Of a stretch of DNA of 64,000 nt, positions 8,755 through 17,100 are shown piece after piece; position 1 is the first letter of the stretch, and the number at the start of each line of letters is the position of its first letter. Made by a program: the position numbers and the translations under genes. Origin of the DNA: JAGVSR01 sp964458265. Lineage in GTDB: Bacteria > Pseudomonadota > Alphaproteobacteria > Rhizobiales > Hyphomicrobiaceae. The notes beneath the pieces were generated by a model. That model saw only the letters and a list, made by a program, of their open reading frames with translations, searched no databases and was not told the DNA's origin. The DNA lies in NCBI GenBank assembly GCA_964458265.1, contig CAYWIF010000001.1, positions 248,001 to 312,000 on the forward strand, written 5' to 3'.

Positions 8755-9417
8755 TCAACCCCTCGATGATGAGGGACGCGGAACAGACAGGTGCTGGTTG
8801 AGGACGTTTGCGTTTTCTATGCCGACGCGGATCAAGTCGGCAGCAGACTTTGCCGCTAGCTGTTTCATCATGGCCGCTCGATGCGTCTCCACAGTCCGGT
8901 GACTGAGGTTCAACCTGATAGCGATTTCCTTGCTGGTCAGACCTCTGCCGACGAGGGCTAGAATTTCTCGTTGCCGTTCGGTCAAGCCACTCAAGACGTC
9001 GCGCGATGCCGGCGAAACGGTTGGGTCAGTTCTTCGACAGCTCATTTCAAGTGCAGATCGAACGGTGTCGACTAGCGTATCAGCATCGACGGGCTTAACG
9101 ATGTAGTCGACCGCGCCGAGCTTGATCGCGCGAACGGCCGCTGGAATCTCTCCGTTTCCAGTCAGCATAATGACCGGGCGACGAACTTGCCTTACTTGCA
9201 GATCACGCAAAAGGTCTTCCCCGGACATTCCCGGAAGGTTGTGGTCGACAATCAGGCAATCGATTTTGTCGAGCCACTCCAGGGCCTCGATCAATTCCTC
9301 TGCAGACGGAAATCCACGTACACGGAATTTCTCGCTTTTCAGAGTATCTACGAGCGCTGTCAGCATTTCCGGATTGTCTTCAACGACGACAATCTTGGGC
9401 ACTTTCTCCGTTTGCAC
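8755..9417 (-). CDS. FixJ/LuxR-family response regulator
   Basis: A 220-residue DNA-binding regulator. The N-terminal receiver has VVVEDN, phospho-acceptor D58 in LIVDHNLPG, MLTGNG and the lysine of IVKPVDADTL. The C-terminal LuxR-type helix-turn-helix starts at LTERQREILALVGRGLTSKEIA and continues through SHRTVETHR. The GTG at 9417 is preferred because GGTGGA lies five bases upstream; the frame is open to 9546. It heads the operon that also holds a small unknown protein, the HWE kinase and a lone receiver, so it is the likely transcriptional output. Confidence 0.9.
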   Translation of the reverse strand: MQTEKVPKIVVVEDNPEMLTALVDTLKSEKFRVRGFPSAEELIEALEWLDKIDCLIVDHNLPGMSGEDLLRDLQVRQVRRPVIMLTGNGEIPAAVRAIKLGAVDYIVKPVDADTLVDTVRSALEMSCRRTDPTVSPASRDVLSGLTERQREILALVGRGLTSKEIAIRLNLSHRTVETHRAAMMKQLAAKSAADLIRVGIENANVLNQHLSVPRPSSSRG

Positions 9418-9554
9418 CGTATTCCACCATTCTCGAATATTGATGATTGGATACACGGGGCGCCTTGCGCCCATTGCCGACAAGACTGACGACCAACATC
9501 GGTGATTCGCCGAGGCAGGTACGTAAGTATTTCTACAATCGGGCAATTAAATGT

Positions 9555-9584
9555 TGGACAATCGAAGTAAGAAAAAATTGTCCA
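9555..9584. repeat. 8-bp inverted repeat in the divergent intergenic region
   Basis: TGGACAAT (9555-9562) and ATTGTCCA (9577-9584) form a perfect dyad with a 14-base A-rich spacer. It lies between the FixJ-type regulator (start 9417, minus) and the hypothetical gene at 9640 (plus), in the largest gene-free stretch here (9418-9639). An operator role is plausible but unproven. Confidence 0.45.
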
Positions 9585-9639
9585 GACCGACAGACGCATA
9601 AACCCAGCATTTCGCGAGCTTTAGCAGAGGTGACCCGTC

Positions 9640-10137
9640 ATGGGAATGATTTCCCGTTCCGCATCGTTTTGGCCAAGCCGAGGGCATTACCATGACCTTG
9701 GTTACCCGGTTTCACCGGCTCTTTCTCCGATTTCCGCGTTGTGGCGACTTCAAAGGACAATATCGGAATTGCTGATGACCTCGCCCGTCGCGACCATGCA
9801 GGTGACACGCAAGAGCTTGTCGCTGTTGCCTCGGGGCGCCGGCGTGCCAATTACGATAACGCCTGCGGGTAACTCGGATTACTTCGTAACAATCGGCGGG
9901 TGGTCGGATTATATCCACGACGATGCGGCGGTCGTGCGGCTGATATCGAAGGCGTTAGTCGGCAGGCTGCGGATCGTGGACCGTCTCCGCGGCAGCGTCA
10001 TTCATAGCCATTCCCTCGAGATCATGAATGTCAGCGGTCAGTGGTGCCCGGCGGCCGAACTCACCTTCGTCCGGATGTCGCTGTTCCCAAAACCGATGTC
10101 GCTGCGGATCAGCCAGTATCCGCTGGCGACCAATTAA
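9640..10137 (+). CDS. Hypothetical protein
   Basis: Up to 165 residues, with no recognised domain. From about residue 46 onward (MTSPVATMQVTRKSL) composition and third-base GC look like genuine coding sequence. The first 45 codons are less convincing. The ATG at 9640 has a good ribosome site (AGAGGTGA, 9625-9632), while the ATG at 9775 begins the more credible part. No signal peptide or membrane segment is evident. It is divergent from the two-component operon and precedes a small exported-protein gene. Confidence 0.5.
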   Translation: MGMISRSASFWPSRGHYHDLGYPVSPALSPISALWRLQRTISELLMTSPVATMQVTRKSLSLLPRGAGVPITITPAGNSDYFVTIGGWSDYIHDDAAVVRLISKALVGRLRIVDRLRGSVIHSHSLEIMNVSGQWCPAAELTFVRMSLFPKPMSLRISQYPLATN

Positions 10138-10171
10138 GTCCCTTTTCAATTGCGAACGACGGAGAGCGATC

Positions 10172-10375
10172 ATGAAGGCCTACGCGATGACGATGCGCGA
10201 AGCAGTGTGTTGGGGTCTCGTGCAGATCCTGGTGCTGTCCGTGGCGGTGGAGTTCCGGGCGGATCGGGCCGCAGCAGATCTGACTGCGCAGGCGGCGCCG
10301 CTTAGCCAGCCGGCCGCCGATAGAGATCGGTCCCCCGGCAGACTGCTGATCTCGTCCGTGGAACGCGCGCGTTGA
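10172..10375 (+). CDS. Small hypothetical protein with a hydrophobic N-terminus
   Basis: A 67-residue product with a well-placed ribosome site (GGAGAG, about six bases before the ATG). Residues 12-26 are hydrophobic and could be a membrane anchor or signal peptide; the remainder is Ala/Arg/Asp-rich and polar. No family is recognised. It is the first of three adjacent small genes whose products have hydrophobic N-termini. Confidence 0.5.
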   Translation: MKAYAMTMREAVCWGLVQILVLSVAVEFRADRAAADLTAQAAPLSQPAADRDRSPGRLLISSVERAR

Positions 10376-10405
10376 TGCGACCAAAGAAAATCCAGACGGT
10401 CATAA

Positions 10406-10684
10406 TTAAGGCGATTGCACGGACGAGGACTGCTGACGTTGCGCCTGCGGCTTGCCGCCGTGGTCGAGCCAAGGCGTCGGTTCGTCGCTGAGTTTTCCCC
10501 AGACCGAATGAGAGATGTAGGTCAGCGCCCGCGTACAGAGGCGACCCTCGACCATGCAGGCGTCCAAGGCAGCGTCCTTGATCGCGAGAAGGCCGCGGCC
10601 GATCTCGGTCTGCTGGGCCGGGGTGGCCGTCACGAGCGCATAGGCGAAAAAAGCGATCAGCGCGAACTTGTAGAGCCTGGGCAT
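10406..10684 (-). CDS. Small exported hypothetical protein
   Basis: A 92-residue protein beginning MPRLYKFALIAFFAYALV, a clear signal peptide or anchor, with a likely cleavage site near TPAQQTE. The mature part has two cysteines about eight residues apart (DACMVEGRLC), which could form a periplasmic disulfide. The layout resembles short DUF5330-like proteins of Hyphomicrobiales, but that assignment is tentative. The ATG at 10684 starts the signal sequence; the frame is open upstream to 10729. Confidence 0.6.
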   Translation of the reverse strand: MPRLYKFALIAFFAYALVTATPAQQTEIGRGLLAIKDAALDACMVEGRLCTRALTYISHSVWGKLSDEPTPWLDHGGKPQAQRQQSSSVQSP

Positions 10685-10766
10685 CGCTGTGCCTCTGGAA
10701 CAGACGCAGAACCAGCGCGACGTTCCCATGAGGGCGTTAACAGAGTGTTAAGCGATCGGGTTGGGA

Positions 10767-11201
10767 CTAGACGCTTTCGCGGTCGGCGCAGGTTTTGGGT
10801 TTGTCCGGGAACCATGCGCGGGCGGTCCAGTCCGGGCGGCGCGGATCCCGCTCCGCTTCCAACGCGGTGCGGGCGACGAAGTGGAACTCGAAGCAGTTAT
10901 CGCTCGCCTGGCGGACCCGATAGCAGCCGCCCGCCGGATCGTCGTCATAGATCGTGCAGAAAGTTCCGGCGCGGACCGACCACTTGCCGGCCGACGATCG
11001 CTGCCGATCGCGGTAGGAGACGGCCCCGTCGCTTGCGAATGTTTCTTCGAACGTCTCGCCGTCCTCGTACTCCCCGGCAATGGTCCGGCCGCCAAATGTG
11101 GCCGAGAGTTCGGCATCGGGCATCCACCCTGGCGCGGCCATGACCTCAGCCGCTGCAACGGCGAGGACGACAAAAAGTACTGCTCTTTGCGTTACCCGCA
11201 T
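10767..11201 (-). CDS. Secreted hypothetical protein
   Basis: A 144-residue protein with an N-terminal signal peptide (MRVTQR, hydrophobic core to about residue 22, cleavage after VMAA). The mature domain alternates beta-like segments (ATFGGRTIAGEYEDG, SYRDRQRSSAGKWSV) with cysteines in TFCTIYDDDPAGGCY and NCFEF. This looks like a small periplasmic beta-rich fold as in DUF995-type proteins, but function is unknown. It lies just upstream of the smaller exported gene on the same strand and may share its transcript. Confidence 0.7.
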   Translation of the reverse strand: MRVTQRAVLFVVLAVAAAEVMAAPGWMPDAELSATFGGRTIAGEYEDGETFEETFASDGAVSYRDRQRSSAGKWSVRAGTFCTIYDDDPAGGCYRVRQASDNCFEFHFVARTALEAERDPRRPDWTARAWFPDKPKTCADRESV

Positions 11202-11395
11202 TTATTCAATCCCAGGTTTGCCGAACTCAATCACCGAGGGCCGAGGGCGTTTCCATGCCCTTGAAAGGCGGCACGCGACCGAAGTCCGGCTTGAAAGGCG
11301 GTTAGACCCCGCGTAAGTCATCGCTACCTCAATTTGGCTGGTTCCAGGCGCCTTAGCGGCGCGAGTTCCCGCAAGCAGATCAAGGATTTCGCCTT

Positions 11396-12424
11396 ATGGG
11401 CTACAGAATTGCCGTTGTCGGCGCCACCGGGAATGTGGGCCGGGAGATGATGAATGTGCTGCTGGAGCGGCGGTTTCCGGTGAGCGAAGTGTTCGCGCTC
11501 GCCTCTCGGCGGTCGGTCGGCACGGAAGTTTCGTTCGGTGAGCGGACCATCAAATGCCAGGATCTGGAACAGTTTGATTTTACCAAGGCGGACATCTGCC
11601 TGATGTCGGCCGGGTCGAGCGTCGCCAAGGAGTGGGCTCCGAAGATCGGCGCGAAAGGCTGCGTCGTCATCGATAATTCGTCGTGCTGGCGTTACGACCA
11701 GGACGTGCCGCTCATCGTCCCCGAGGTCAATGCCGAGGCCATCCGCGGCTACACGAAAAAGAACATCATCGCCAACCCGAACTGTTCAACCGCGCAAATG
11801 GTCGTGGCGCTGAAGCCGCTGCATGACGCGGCGAAGATCAAGCGCGTCGTTGTTTCCACCTATCAGTCGGTTTCGGGGGCGGGCAAAGACGCGATGGACG
11901 AGCTTTGGCAGCAGACCAAGGCCAAGTACGTGCCGGGGACGGAGGTCGAACCGAAGAAGTTTCCAAAGCAGATTGCATTCAACTGCATTCCTCAGATCGA
12001 CGTCTTCATGGAAGACGGCTACACGAAGGAAGAGTGGAAGATGCTGGCGGAAACCAAGAAGATCCTCGACCCCAAGATCAGAGTGACCGCGACGTGCGTG
12101 CGCGTGCCGGTCTTCGTCGGGCATTCCGAATCGCTCAACATCGAATTCGAGAACCCGATCAGCGCCGAAGAAGCTCGTGAAATCCTGCGCAACGCGCCAG
12201 GCATACTTGTCGTGGACAAGCGCGAACCGGGTGGCTACGCAACGCCCGTCGAGGCGGCTGGCGAGTTCGCGACGTTTGTGTCGCGCATTCGCGAAGATGC
12301 AACTGTCGAGAACGGTCTGGCGATGTGGATCGTGTCGGACAACCTCCTCAAGGGCGCGGCTCTCAACACGGTGCAGATTGCCGAAGCCATGATCGAACAG
12401 AACCTGTTGAAGTCGGCAGCATAG
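11396..12424 (+). CDS. asd: Aspartate-semialdehyde dehydrogenase
   Basis: Makes aspartate semialdehyde from aspartyl phosphate with NADPH, the branch point to diaminopimelate, lysine, threonine and methionine. The 342-residue sequence opens with the Rossmann motif VVGATGNVG. The catalytic cysteine is in NPNCST, and VVSTYQSVSGAGKDAMDEL follows as in the family. The ATG at 11396 is the only good start. It stands alone and converges on a MarR-family gene. Confidence 0.97.
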   Translation: MGYRIAVVGATGNVGREMMNVLLERRFPVSEVFALASRRSVGTEVSFGERTIKCQDLEQFDFTKADICLMSAGSSVAKEWAPKIGAKGCVVIDNSSCWRYDQDVPLIVPEVNAEAIRGYTKKNIIANPNCSTAQMVVALKPLHDAAKIKRVVVSTYQSVSGAGKDAMDELWQQTKAKYVPGTEVEPKKFPKQIAFNCIPQIDVFMEDGYTKEEWKMLAETKKILDPKIRVTATCVRVPVFVGHSESLNIEFENPISAEEAREILRNAPGILVVDKREPGGYATPVEAAGEFATFVSRIREDATVENGLAMWIVSDNLLKGAALNTVQIAEAMIEQNLLKSAA

Positions 12425-12509
12425 GCGCGCTCGCCGCGAACGCAAATTCAGAAGCTGCTGGCCGTGATGGCCGGCGGCTTGCGTTATTCCCTGGGATTGA
12501 CGGAGCGGA

Positions 12510-13001
12510 TTAACTTGCGGGCGGGTTGTCCCGGAACTTGCCGAGTGCCGTGACGATGGCTCCGAGGTCGGCCAGAAAGCGGTCGCGTTGGGCAGCGGGA
12601 AGCGCCGACAAGATGCGCTCATCAACGCGCCGTGCCACGGGATCGGCGGTGCGCAATGACTTCCAGCCGTCGTCGGTCAAGCGCACTGCGTAGGCCCGCG
12701 CGTCCTCGCGCGTCCGGCGGCGGGTCAATAGTCCCTTTTTGAGCATTCGGCGAACGATGTCTGCGAGCGTCGAGCGGTCTATGCCCGTCTTGTCAACGAG
12801 TTGCGTTTGGCTCAGGCCTTCATTTTGAGAGACTGTGAGCAGCACGGCATACTGCCGCGGCGTCAGGTCATCCAGCCCCATCTCGGCTTGGAAGATGTCG
12901 GCCGCACATTGGCCGGCGCGGTGCAGCAGATGAATCGGCGATTGATCAAGTTGGTTCGCCGCCGTCGGCCGCAGCCCTGCTTCTTTCCCCATCGCTTGCA
13001 T
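12510..13001 (-). CDS. MarR-family transcriptional regulator
   Basis: A 163-residue winged-helix repressor. The recognition region reads GLSQTQLVDKTGIDRSTLADIVRRMLKKGLL, followed by the wing RRRTREDARAYAVRLTD and a C-terminal dimerisation helix. The start is ATG 13001, or GTG 13007 in the same frame. A 17-bp dyad (GTTGCTA-GAT-TAGCAAC) lies about 40 bases upstream and is a good candidate for an autoregulatory operator. The ligand is unknown; members respond to phenolics, oxidants or envelope stress. Confidence 0.9.
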   Translation of the reverse strand: MQAMGKEAGLRPTAANQLDQSPIHLLHRAGQCAADIFQAEMGLDDLTPRQYAVLLTVSQNEGLSQTQLVDKTGIDRSTLADIVRRMLKKGLLTRRRTREDARAYAVRLTDDGWKSLRTADPVARRVDERILSALPAAQRDRFLADLGAIVTALGKFRDNPPAS

Positions 13002-13039
13002 GGTCACTGGATTTTTTGAACTGATCGCCGAAGATGTTG

Positions 13040-13056
13040 GTTGCTAGATTAGCAAC
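13040..13056. promoter_or_regulatory. Dyad operator candidate for the MarR regulator
   Basis: GTTGCTA and TAGCAAC form a perfect 7-bp inverted repeat with a 3-base spacer. It lies about 40 bases upstream of the MarR gene, the position expected for self-repression. Size and symmetry match MarR dimer sites; binding is inferred. Confidence 0.55.
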
Positions 13057-13183
13057 ATACTGTCCACGATTTGTAGAAAATAGCAGTTCGACGGGGTCGT
13101 CCACCAAAAAGACGTCAAAGGTCAACAAACTCCGAACGTCGGTCCGGGTTTGGAACGCCCTTACGCAGTGTTGCGGAGCGCCG

Positions 13184-13786
13184 TCAGCCGGCTTTTTGCT
13201 CGTGGGTCTTTAGTAGGCCCATCTGGGCAATACCGAATATCATCGTAAGTGGCAAAATTCCGAAGACCTTGAAGCTGACCCAAGCGTCGGTCGAGAAGTT
13301 GCGCCAGACGACTTCGTTCAGGACCGCCAGTGCGACGAAGAATAGTCCCCATCGAAGCGTCAGTTTGCGCCAGCCTTCGTCCGTCAATTTGAAGACGTCC
13401 CCGAACAAATGGCGCAGCAGCGACTGACCGAACGCCAAACCGCCAAGCAAGATCGTCGCGAAGATGAGGTTGACGATGGTGGGCTTCAACTTAATGAAAA
13501 GTTCGTCTGACAACCACAACGTCAGCCCTCCGAACACCACCACGAAGAATGCCGATACAAGCGGCATGATCGCCAGCTTGCCGAACATGATCCGTGAAGC
13601 GACGATTGAAATTGCCGTTGCGACGATCAACACGCCCGTGCCCCAGAAGATGCCGGCGCGGGAATTGACGATGAAGAAGACCAGCAGCGGCCCCAATTCG
13701 ACGAGCAACTTCCAAAGCTGCTGCGGATCGACGTCTGGCTCCGCAGACTTGGGCGGTTGTTCCTTGGCCAGCGGCGGCTCCGTCAT
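13184..13786 (-). CDS. YciB/IspA-type inner-membrane septation protein (copy 1)
   Basis: A 200-residue polytopic membrane protein. After a soluble N-terminus, segments such as LLVELGPLLVFFIVNSRAGIFWGTGVL and the motif LFGDVFKLTDEGWRKLTLRWGLFFVALAVLNEVVWR match the YciB family, which affects cell division and intracellular septation in several bacteria. Five hydrophobic stretches are visible. A second YciB-like gene lies immediately upstream on the same strand (13859-14614), so the two are probably tandem paralogues downstream of ftsY. Confidence 0.88.
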   Translation of the reverse strand: MTEPPLAKEQPPKSAEPDVDPQQLWKLLVELGPLLVFFIVNSRAGIFWGTGVLIVATAISIVASRIMFGKLAIMPLVSAFFVVVFGGLTLWLSDELFIKLKPTIVNLIFATILLGGLAFGQSLLRHLFGDVFKLTDEGWRKLTLRWGLFFVALAVLNEVVWRNFSTDAWVSFKVFGILPLTMIFGIAQMGLLKTHEQKAG

Positions 13787-13858
13787 TTTCAGTCTCTCTC
13801 TTTGCGCTCACCGCGCCTTCGTCGATTGTCGCATGACATGACAGCCGGAACCAGCGCG

Positions 13859-14614
13859 TCAGGACGGCAGATCAGATCCCTGGCGTGCGGACGGCTTGAT
13901 ATGCTCAGCTATGGGTTGTGCCGTTGCTGCCGCCGCGGCCAAGGTGGCGGTGCCGCCCTCCTCGTCTGCCTCCGGCAGGTGATGACGCTGCATCCAGCGC
14001 GTCAACAACCAAGCATAGAGCCCGCTCATCGGCATAATGATCGCAATCTTGAAGGCGATCCAAATGTTCACACCGCTCATCTCGTGGCCAAGCACGTTGT
14101 AGATCGCTGTGTCGTGAAACGTCAGCCGGACGACTTCGTTGAGCACGGCCGTCATGACGAAGAACCAGGCAAAGCTGCGCGTGAATGTATTCCAGCCTTC
14201 CTTGGTGTAGTGGAAGGTTTTGCCAAAGACGTACTCAAAAAAGTTCTGGTTGAACCATAGGCCCGCGAACAGGAACAAGGCAAACATGGCATTGAAGATC
14301 GTGACTTTGATCTGAACCCACATGGGGTCGCCCGTCACGATGGTGAGGGCGCCGAAGACGATTGTAACCGTGGATGCGATCAGCGGAAAAATCGGCGGGC
14401 GGCCGAACATGTAGAACATGACCGCGATTGCCAGGATCGTCGAGAGGATCAGGGCCCAGGTGCCGGTGTTGATATCGTAGAGCGCGTTGACGATGAACAT
14501 CGTCGCGAGCGGGCCGAACTCGCTCAGGATGTTGATCGTCTGTTCGGCGTTGAACGGGAAAAAGCGCCGCTTGCGCTTCACGTTCGACACATGCGGTTGT
14601 GGCGTGCTGATCAT
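13859..14614 (-). CDS. YciB-family inner-membrane protein (copy 2, divergent)
   Basis: A 251-residue relative of the adjacent YciB protein. It keeps ILSEFGPLATMFIVNALYDINTGTWAL and FGKTFHYTKEGWNTFTRSFAWFFVMTAVLNEVVR but has a longer basic N-terminus and a roughly 45-residue Ala/Glu-rich C-terminal tail. The ATG at 14614 sits seven bases after the ftsY stop codon, so it is probably translated from the mtaB-ftsY transcript. Function beyond septation/envelope roles is unknown. Confidence 0.83.
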   Translation of the reverse strand: MISTPQPHVSNVKRKRRFFPFNAEQTINILSEFGPLATMFIVNALYDINTGTWALILSTILAIAVMFYMFGRPPIFPLIASTVTIVFGALTIVTGDPMWVQIKVTIFNAMFALFLFAGLWFNQNFFEYVFGKTFHYTKEGWNTFTRSFAWFFVMTAVLNEVVRLTFHDTAIYNVLGHEMSGVNIWIAFKIAIIMPMSGLYAWLLTRWMQRHHLPEADEEGGTATLAAAAATAQPIAEHIKPSARQGSDLPS

Positions 14615-14621
14615 GTGATGC

Positions 14622-15761
14622 TTAGGATCCGGCAATGGCATCGGCAAAGTCGCGCGCCTTGAAAGATTGGAGATCGTCGATCCCCTCTCCGACGCCGATC
14701 GCGTGAACGGGCAGTTTGTGCTTGGCGGCAATGGCGACAAGGATGCCACCACGTGCCGTTCCGTCGAGTTTGGTCATGACAAGCCCCGTAACGCCTGCCC
14801 GCTTGCCGAATATATCGACCTGCTGCAAGGCGTTTTGACCCGTGGTCGCGTCAAGAACGAGGAGAACATCGTGCGGAGCCTTGGTATCGAGCTTTTTTAG
14901 CACCCGCGTGACTTTTTCAAGCTCTTCCATCAGGGCCAGCTTGTTCTGCAGACGGCCGGCGGTATCGACGATCAGAACGTCGGCGCCGGTTTCCTTGGCC
15001 TTCTTCAGTGCCTCGAACGCCAGACCCGAAGCATCGGAGCCGACCGCCGAGGCCACCACGTCACAGCCCGTTCGTTCGCCCCAGACTTTCAACTGGTCGA
15101 TGGCGGCTGCGCGGAAGGTGTCGCCGGCGGCCAACAGGACGGCTTTCCCTTCGCCTTTGAAGCGCGCTGCCAACTTGCCGATCGTGGTCGTCTTGCCGCC
15201 TCCGTTTACACCGACAACCAGAATGACGTGCGGGCGATTCTCGTTCGAGACGGTCAGGGGCTTGGCGACGGGCGCGAGGACGGCTTCGACTTCCGACGCG
15301 AGAATATCGCGAACCTCATCGGCCGAGATGCCTTTTTCAAAACGGCCCTTGGCAATGCGGTCGACGATGCGGCTCGAGGTTTCCACGCCGAGATCGGCCT
15401 GGATCAGCAAGTCTTCGAGGTCTTCGAGTGTCGCGACATCCAGTTTGCGTTTGGTGAAGAGCCCGGTAATCCCGTCGGTGAGCTTGGAGGATGTTCGCGT
15501 CAGTCCTGACTTCAGTCGCTGGAACCAGCTCTTTGGAGGTTCGGGCGCAGAAGCAAGCTCATCGACTTCAACAACATCGACTTGCTGTTCTACAGCCGCG
15601 GGTTGGGCAGTCTCGGGGTGATCCGCATCACCTGTTGCCAGTGCTTCGGATTCAACCGAAGCCGATGACATGTCCGGCTGTGGTTCTGACGGCGCCTGTT
15701 CGATAGCGCCGAACAACCGTCCAAGCAGTCCCGGCTTTTTCTTCTGGGCTTCGTTTGTCAC
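14622..15761 (-). CDS. ftsY: Signal recognition particle receptor FtsY
   Basis: The 379-residue GTPase receptor that docks SRP-ribosome complexes at the membrane. An acidic, low-complexity A domain of about 85 residues is followed by the NG domain. GTPase motifs are GVNGGGKTTT (P-loop), GDTFRAAAIDQL, DTAGRLQNKLALMEEL, TKLDGTARGG and GVGEGIDDL. Its start overlaps the mtaB stop by four bases (ATGA), indicating translational coupling. Its SRP partner ffh is also in this window, about 4.4 kb away beyond the assembly gap. Confidence 0.97.
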   Translation of the reverse strand: MTNEAQKKKPGLLGRLFGAIEQAPSEPQPDMSSASVESEALATGDADHPETAQPAAVEQQVDVVEVDELASAPEPPKSWFQRLKSGLTRTSSKLTDGITGLFTKRKLDVATLEDLEDLLIQADLGVETSSRIVDRIAKGRFEKGISADEVRDILASEVEAVLAPVAKPLTVSNENRPHVILVVGVNGGGKTTTIGKLAARFKGEGKAVLLAAGDTFRAAAIDQLKVWGERTGCDVVASAVGSDASGLAFEALKKAKETGADVLIVDTAGRLQNKLALMEELEKVTRVLKKLDTKAPHDVLLVLDATTGQNALQQVDIFGKRAGVTGLVMTKLDGTARGGILVAIAAKHKLPVHAIGVGEGIDDLQSFKARDFADAIAGS

Positions 15762-17068
15762 GCCCTGTCCTCAATTTCCGGGCGGCGCGGGGCCGAAACC
15801 AGACTGGCGTCGATACCGGTCAGCGGCTGGCCGATCAGCCTGCGGCCGTCATGCCGAACGACCTTCACTCTTACGATGGAACCTGCCCGGGCCGGTCCTT
15901 CGATGACGACCTCGGCGAACTGCGGCGTACGTCCCGTGCCACCGCGTTCGGTGAGCACGTCGTGTTCCTCACCTACCTGGGATGCGAGAAAGTCCGCGAG
16001 GCGTTCGCGACCTTCCTGACGCAAACCCGCCGCCCGCGCCACGACGATCTTTTGCGGAAGCTGCGGCATTCGGGCTGCGGGCGTACCCGGGCGCGCGGAA
16101 TAGGGGAAAATGTGCAGGTAAGTCAAACCACAGGCTCGGATCGTCGCCTGCGTGTTGGCAAACATTTCGTCGCTTTCCGTCGGGAAGCCGGCGATGAGGT
16201 CCGCGCCAAAGGCGACGTCCGGCCGGACGGAGCGGACGCGGTCGGTGAAACGGATCGCATCGGCGCTGGTATGGCGGCGCTTCATGCGCTTCAGGATCAT
16301 GTCGTCGCCGGACTGAAGCGACAAGTGGAGATGCGGCATCAGGCGAGGCTCGTGCTGAAGGCAATCGAGTAGTTCGGCATCCACCTCCGCGGGATCGATG
16401 GAGGAGAGGCGCAATCGGGGAAGGTCTGGAACGCCGCGCAGGATGGCACGCACGAGGCGGCCCAGCGCCGGAGGTTTGCCCATTTCCGTTCCGTAGGACG
16501 TGAGATCGACTCCGGTGAGTACGACTTCGCCATGTCCCGCAGCCACGAGACGCCTGACGTTCGCTACCGCGTCGGGGATCGGCATCGATCGCGCCGGACC
16601 GCGGGCTAGCGGAATGATGCAGAACGTGCAGCGGTGATCGCAGCCGTTCTGGACCGCGAGGATGGCGCGGGTGCGTGGCGCGGCGTCCGGCGACGGCGGC
16701 GTAACGCTGCGTGCCAACGCGGCCGCCCCGGTCTTGACCACCTTGCCGTTCGCACGTGCTATGTGTGCGTACGTTTCCGGATCCAATTTTTCACTGTTGC
16801 CGATCACGGCATCGACTTCCGGCAGTTCCGCAAAGCGCTCCGGCTCAAGTTCGGCCGCGCAGCCTGTGACGATCACACGCGCGTCGGGACGGTCGCGCTT
16901 TATGCGGCGGATCGTTTGGGCGGCCTGGCGCACGGATTCGGCCGTGACAGCGCAAGTGTTGACGATGACTGCATCTGGAATGGCGGCAGCTCGCGCGTGG
17001 GCGGCCGCAGTTTCTCCTTCATGCGCGTTCAGGCGGCAGCCCAAGGTGATGATCGCCGGTTCGCTCAT
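15758..17068 (-). CDS. mtaB: tRNA threonylcarbamoyladenosine (t6A37) methylthiotransferase MtaB
   Basis: A radical-SAM enzyme that adds a methylthio group to t6A37 of tRNAs reading ANN codons. The N-terminal UPF0004 domain carries cysteines in LGCRLN, NTCAVT and TGCAAE for one iron-sulfur cluster. NGCDHRCTFC gives the CxxxCxxC radical-SAM cluster. A C-terminal TRAM-like domain ends the 436 residues. The ATG at 17068 starts the conserved sequence; the frame upstream is an unlikely extension. It lies 32 bases downstream of dapF and is coupled to ftsY. Confidence 0.93.
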   Translation of the reverse strand: MSEPAIITLGCRLNAHEGETAAAHARAAAIPDAVIVNTCAVTAESVRQAAQTIRRIKRDRPDARVIVTGCAAELEPERFAELPEVDAVIGNSEKLDPETYAHIARANGKVVKTGAAALARSVTPPSPDAAPRTRAILAVQNGCDHRCTFCIIPLARGPARSMPIPDAVANVRRLVAAGHGEVVLTGVDLTSYGTEMGKPPALGRLVRAILRGVPDLPRLRLSSIDPAEVDAELLDCLQHEPRLMPHLHLSLQSGDDMILKRMKRRHTSADAIRFTDRVRSVRPDVAFGADLIAGFPTESDEMFANTQATIRACGLTYLHIFPYSARPGTPAARMPQLPQKIVVARAAGLRQEGRERLADFLASQVGEEHDVLTERGGTGRTPQFAEVVIEGPARAGSIVRVKVVRHDGRRLIGQPLTGIDASLVSAPRRPEIEDRA

Positions 17069-17100
17069 TTTGTGGTGTGCGCTCAATTGAGAATTGCCTA

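Noticed and set aside
9691..9774. A 27-codon ORF (ATG 9691) as a leader peptide
   Set aside because: It has no clear ribosome site, unremarkable base composition, and no attenuator-like structure. It overlaps another candidate frame.
12445..12485. Hairpin between asd and the MarR gene as a terminator
   Set aside because: An 11-bp stem with wobble pairs can form, but no T-run follows on either strand.
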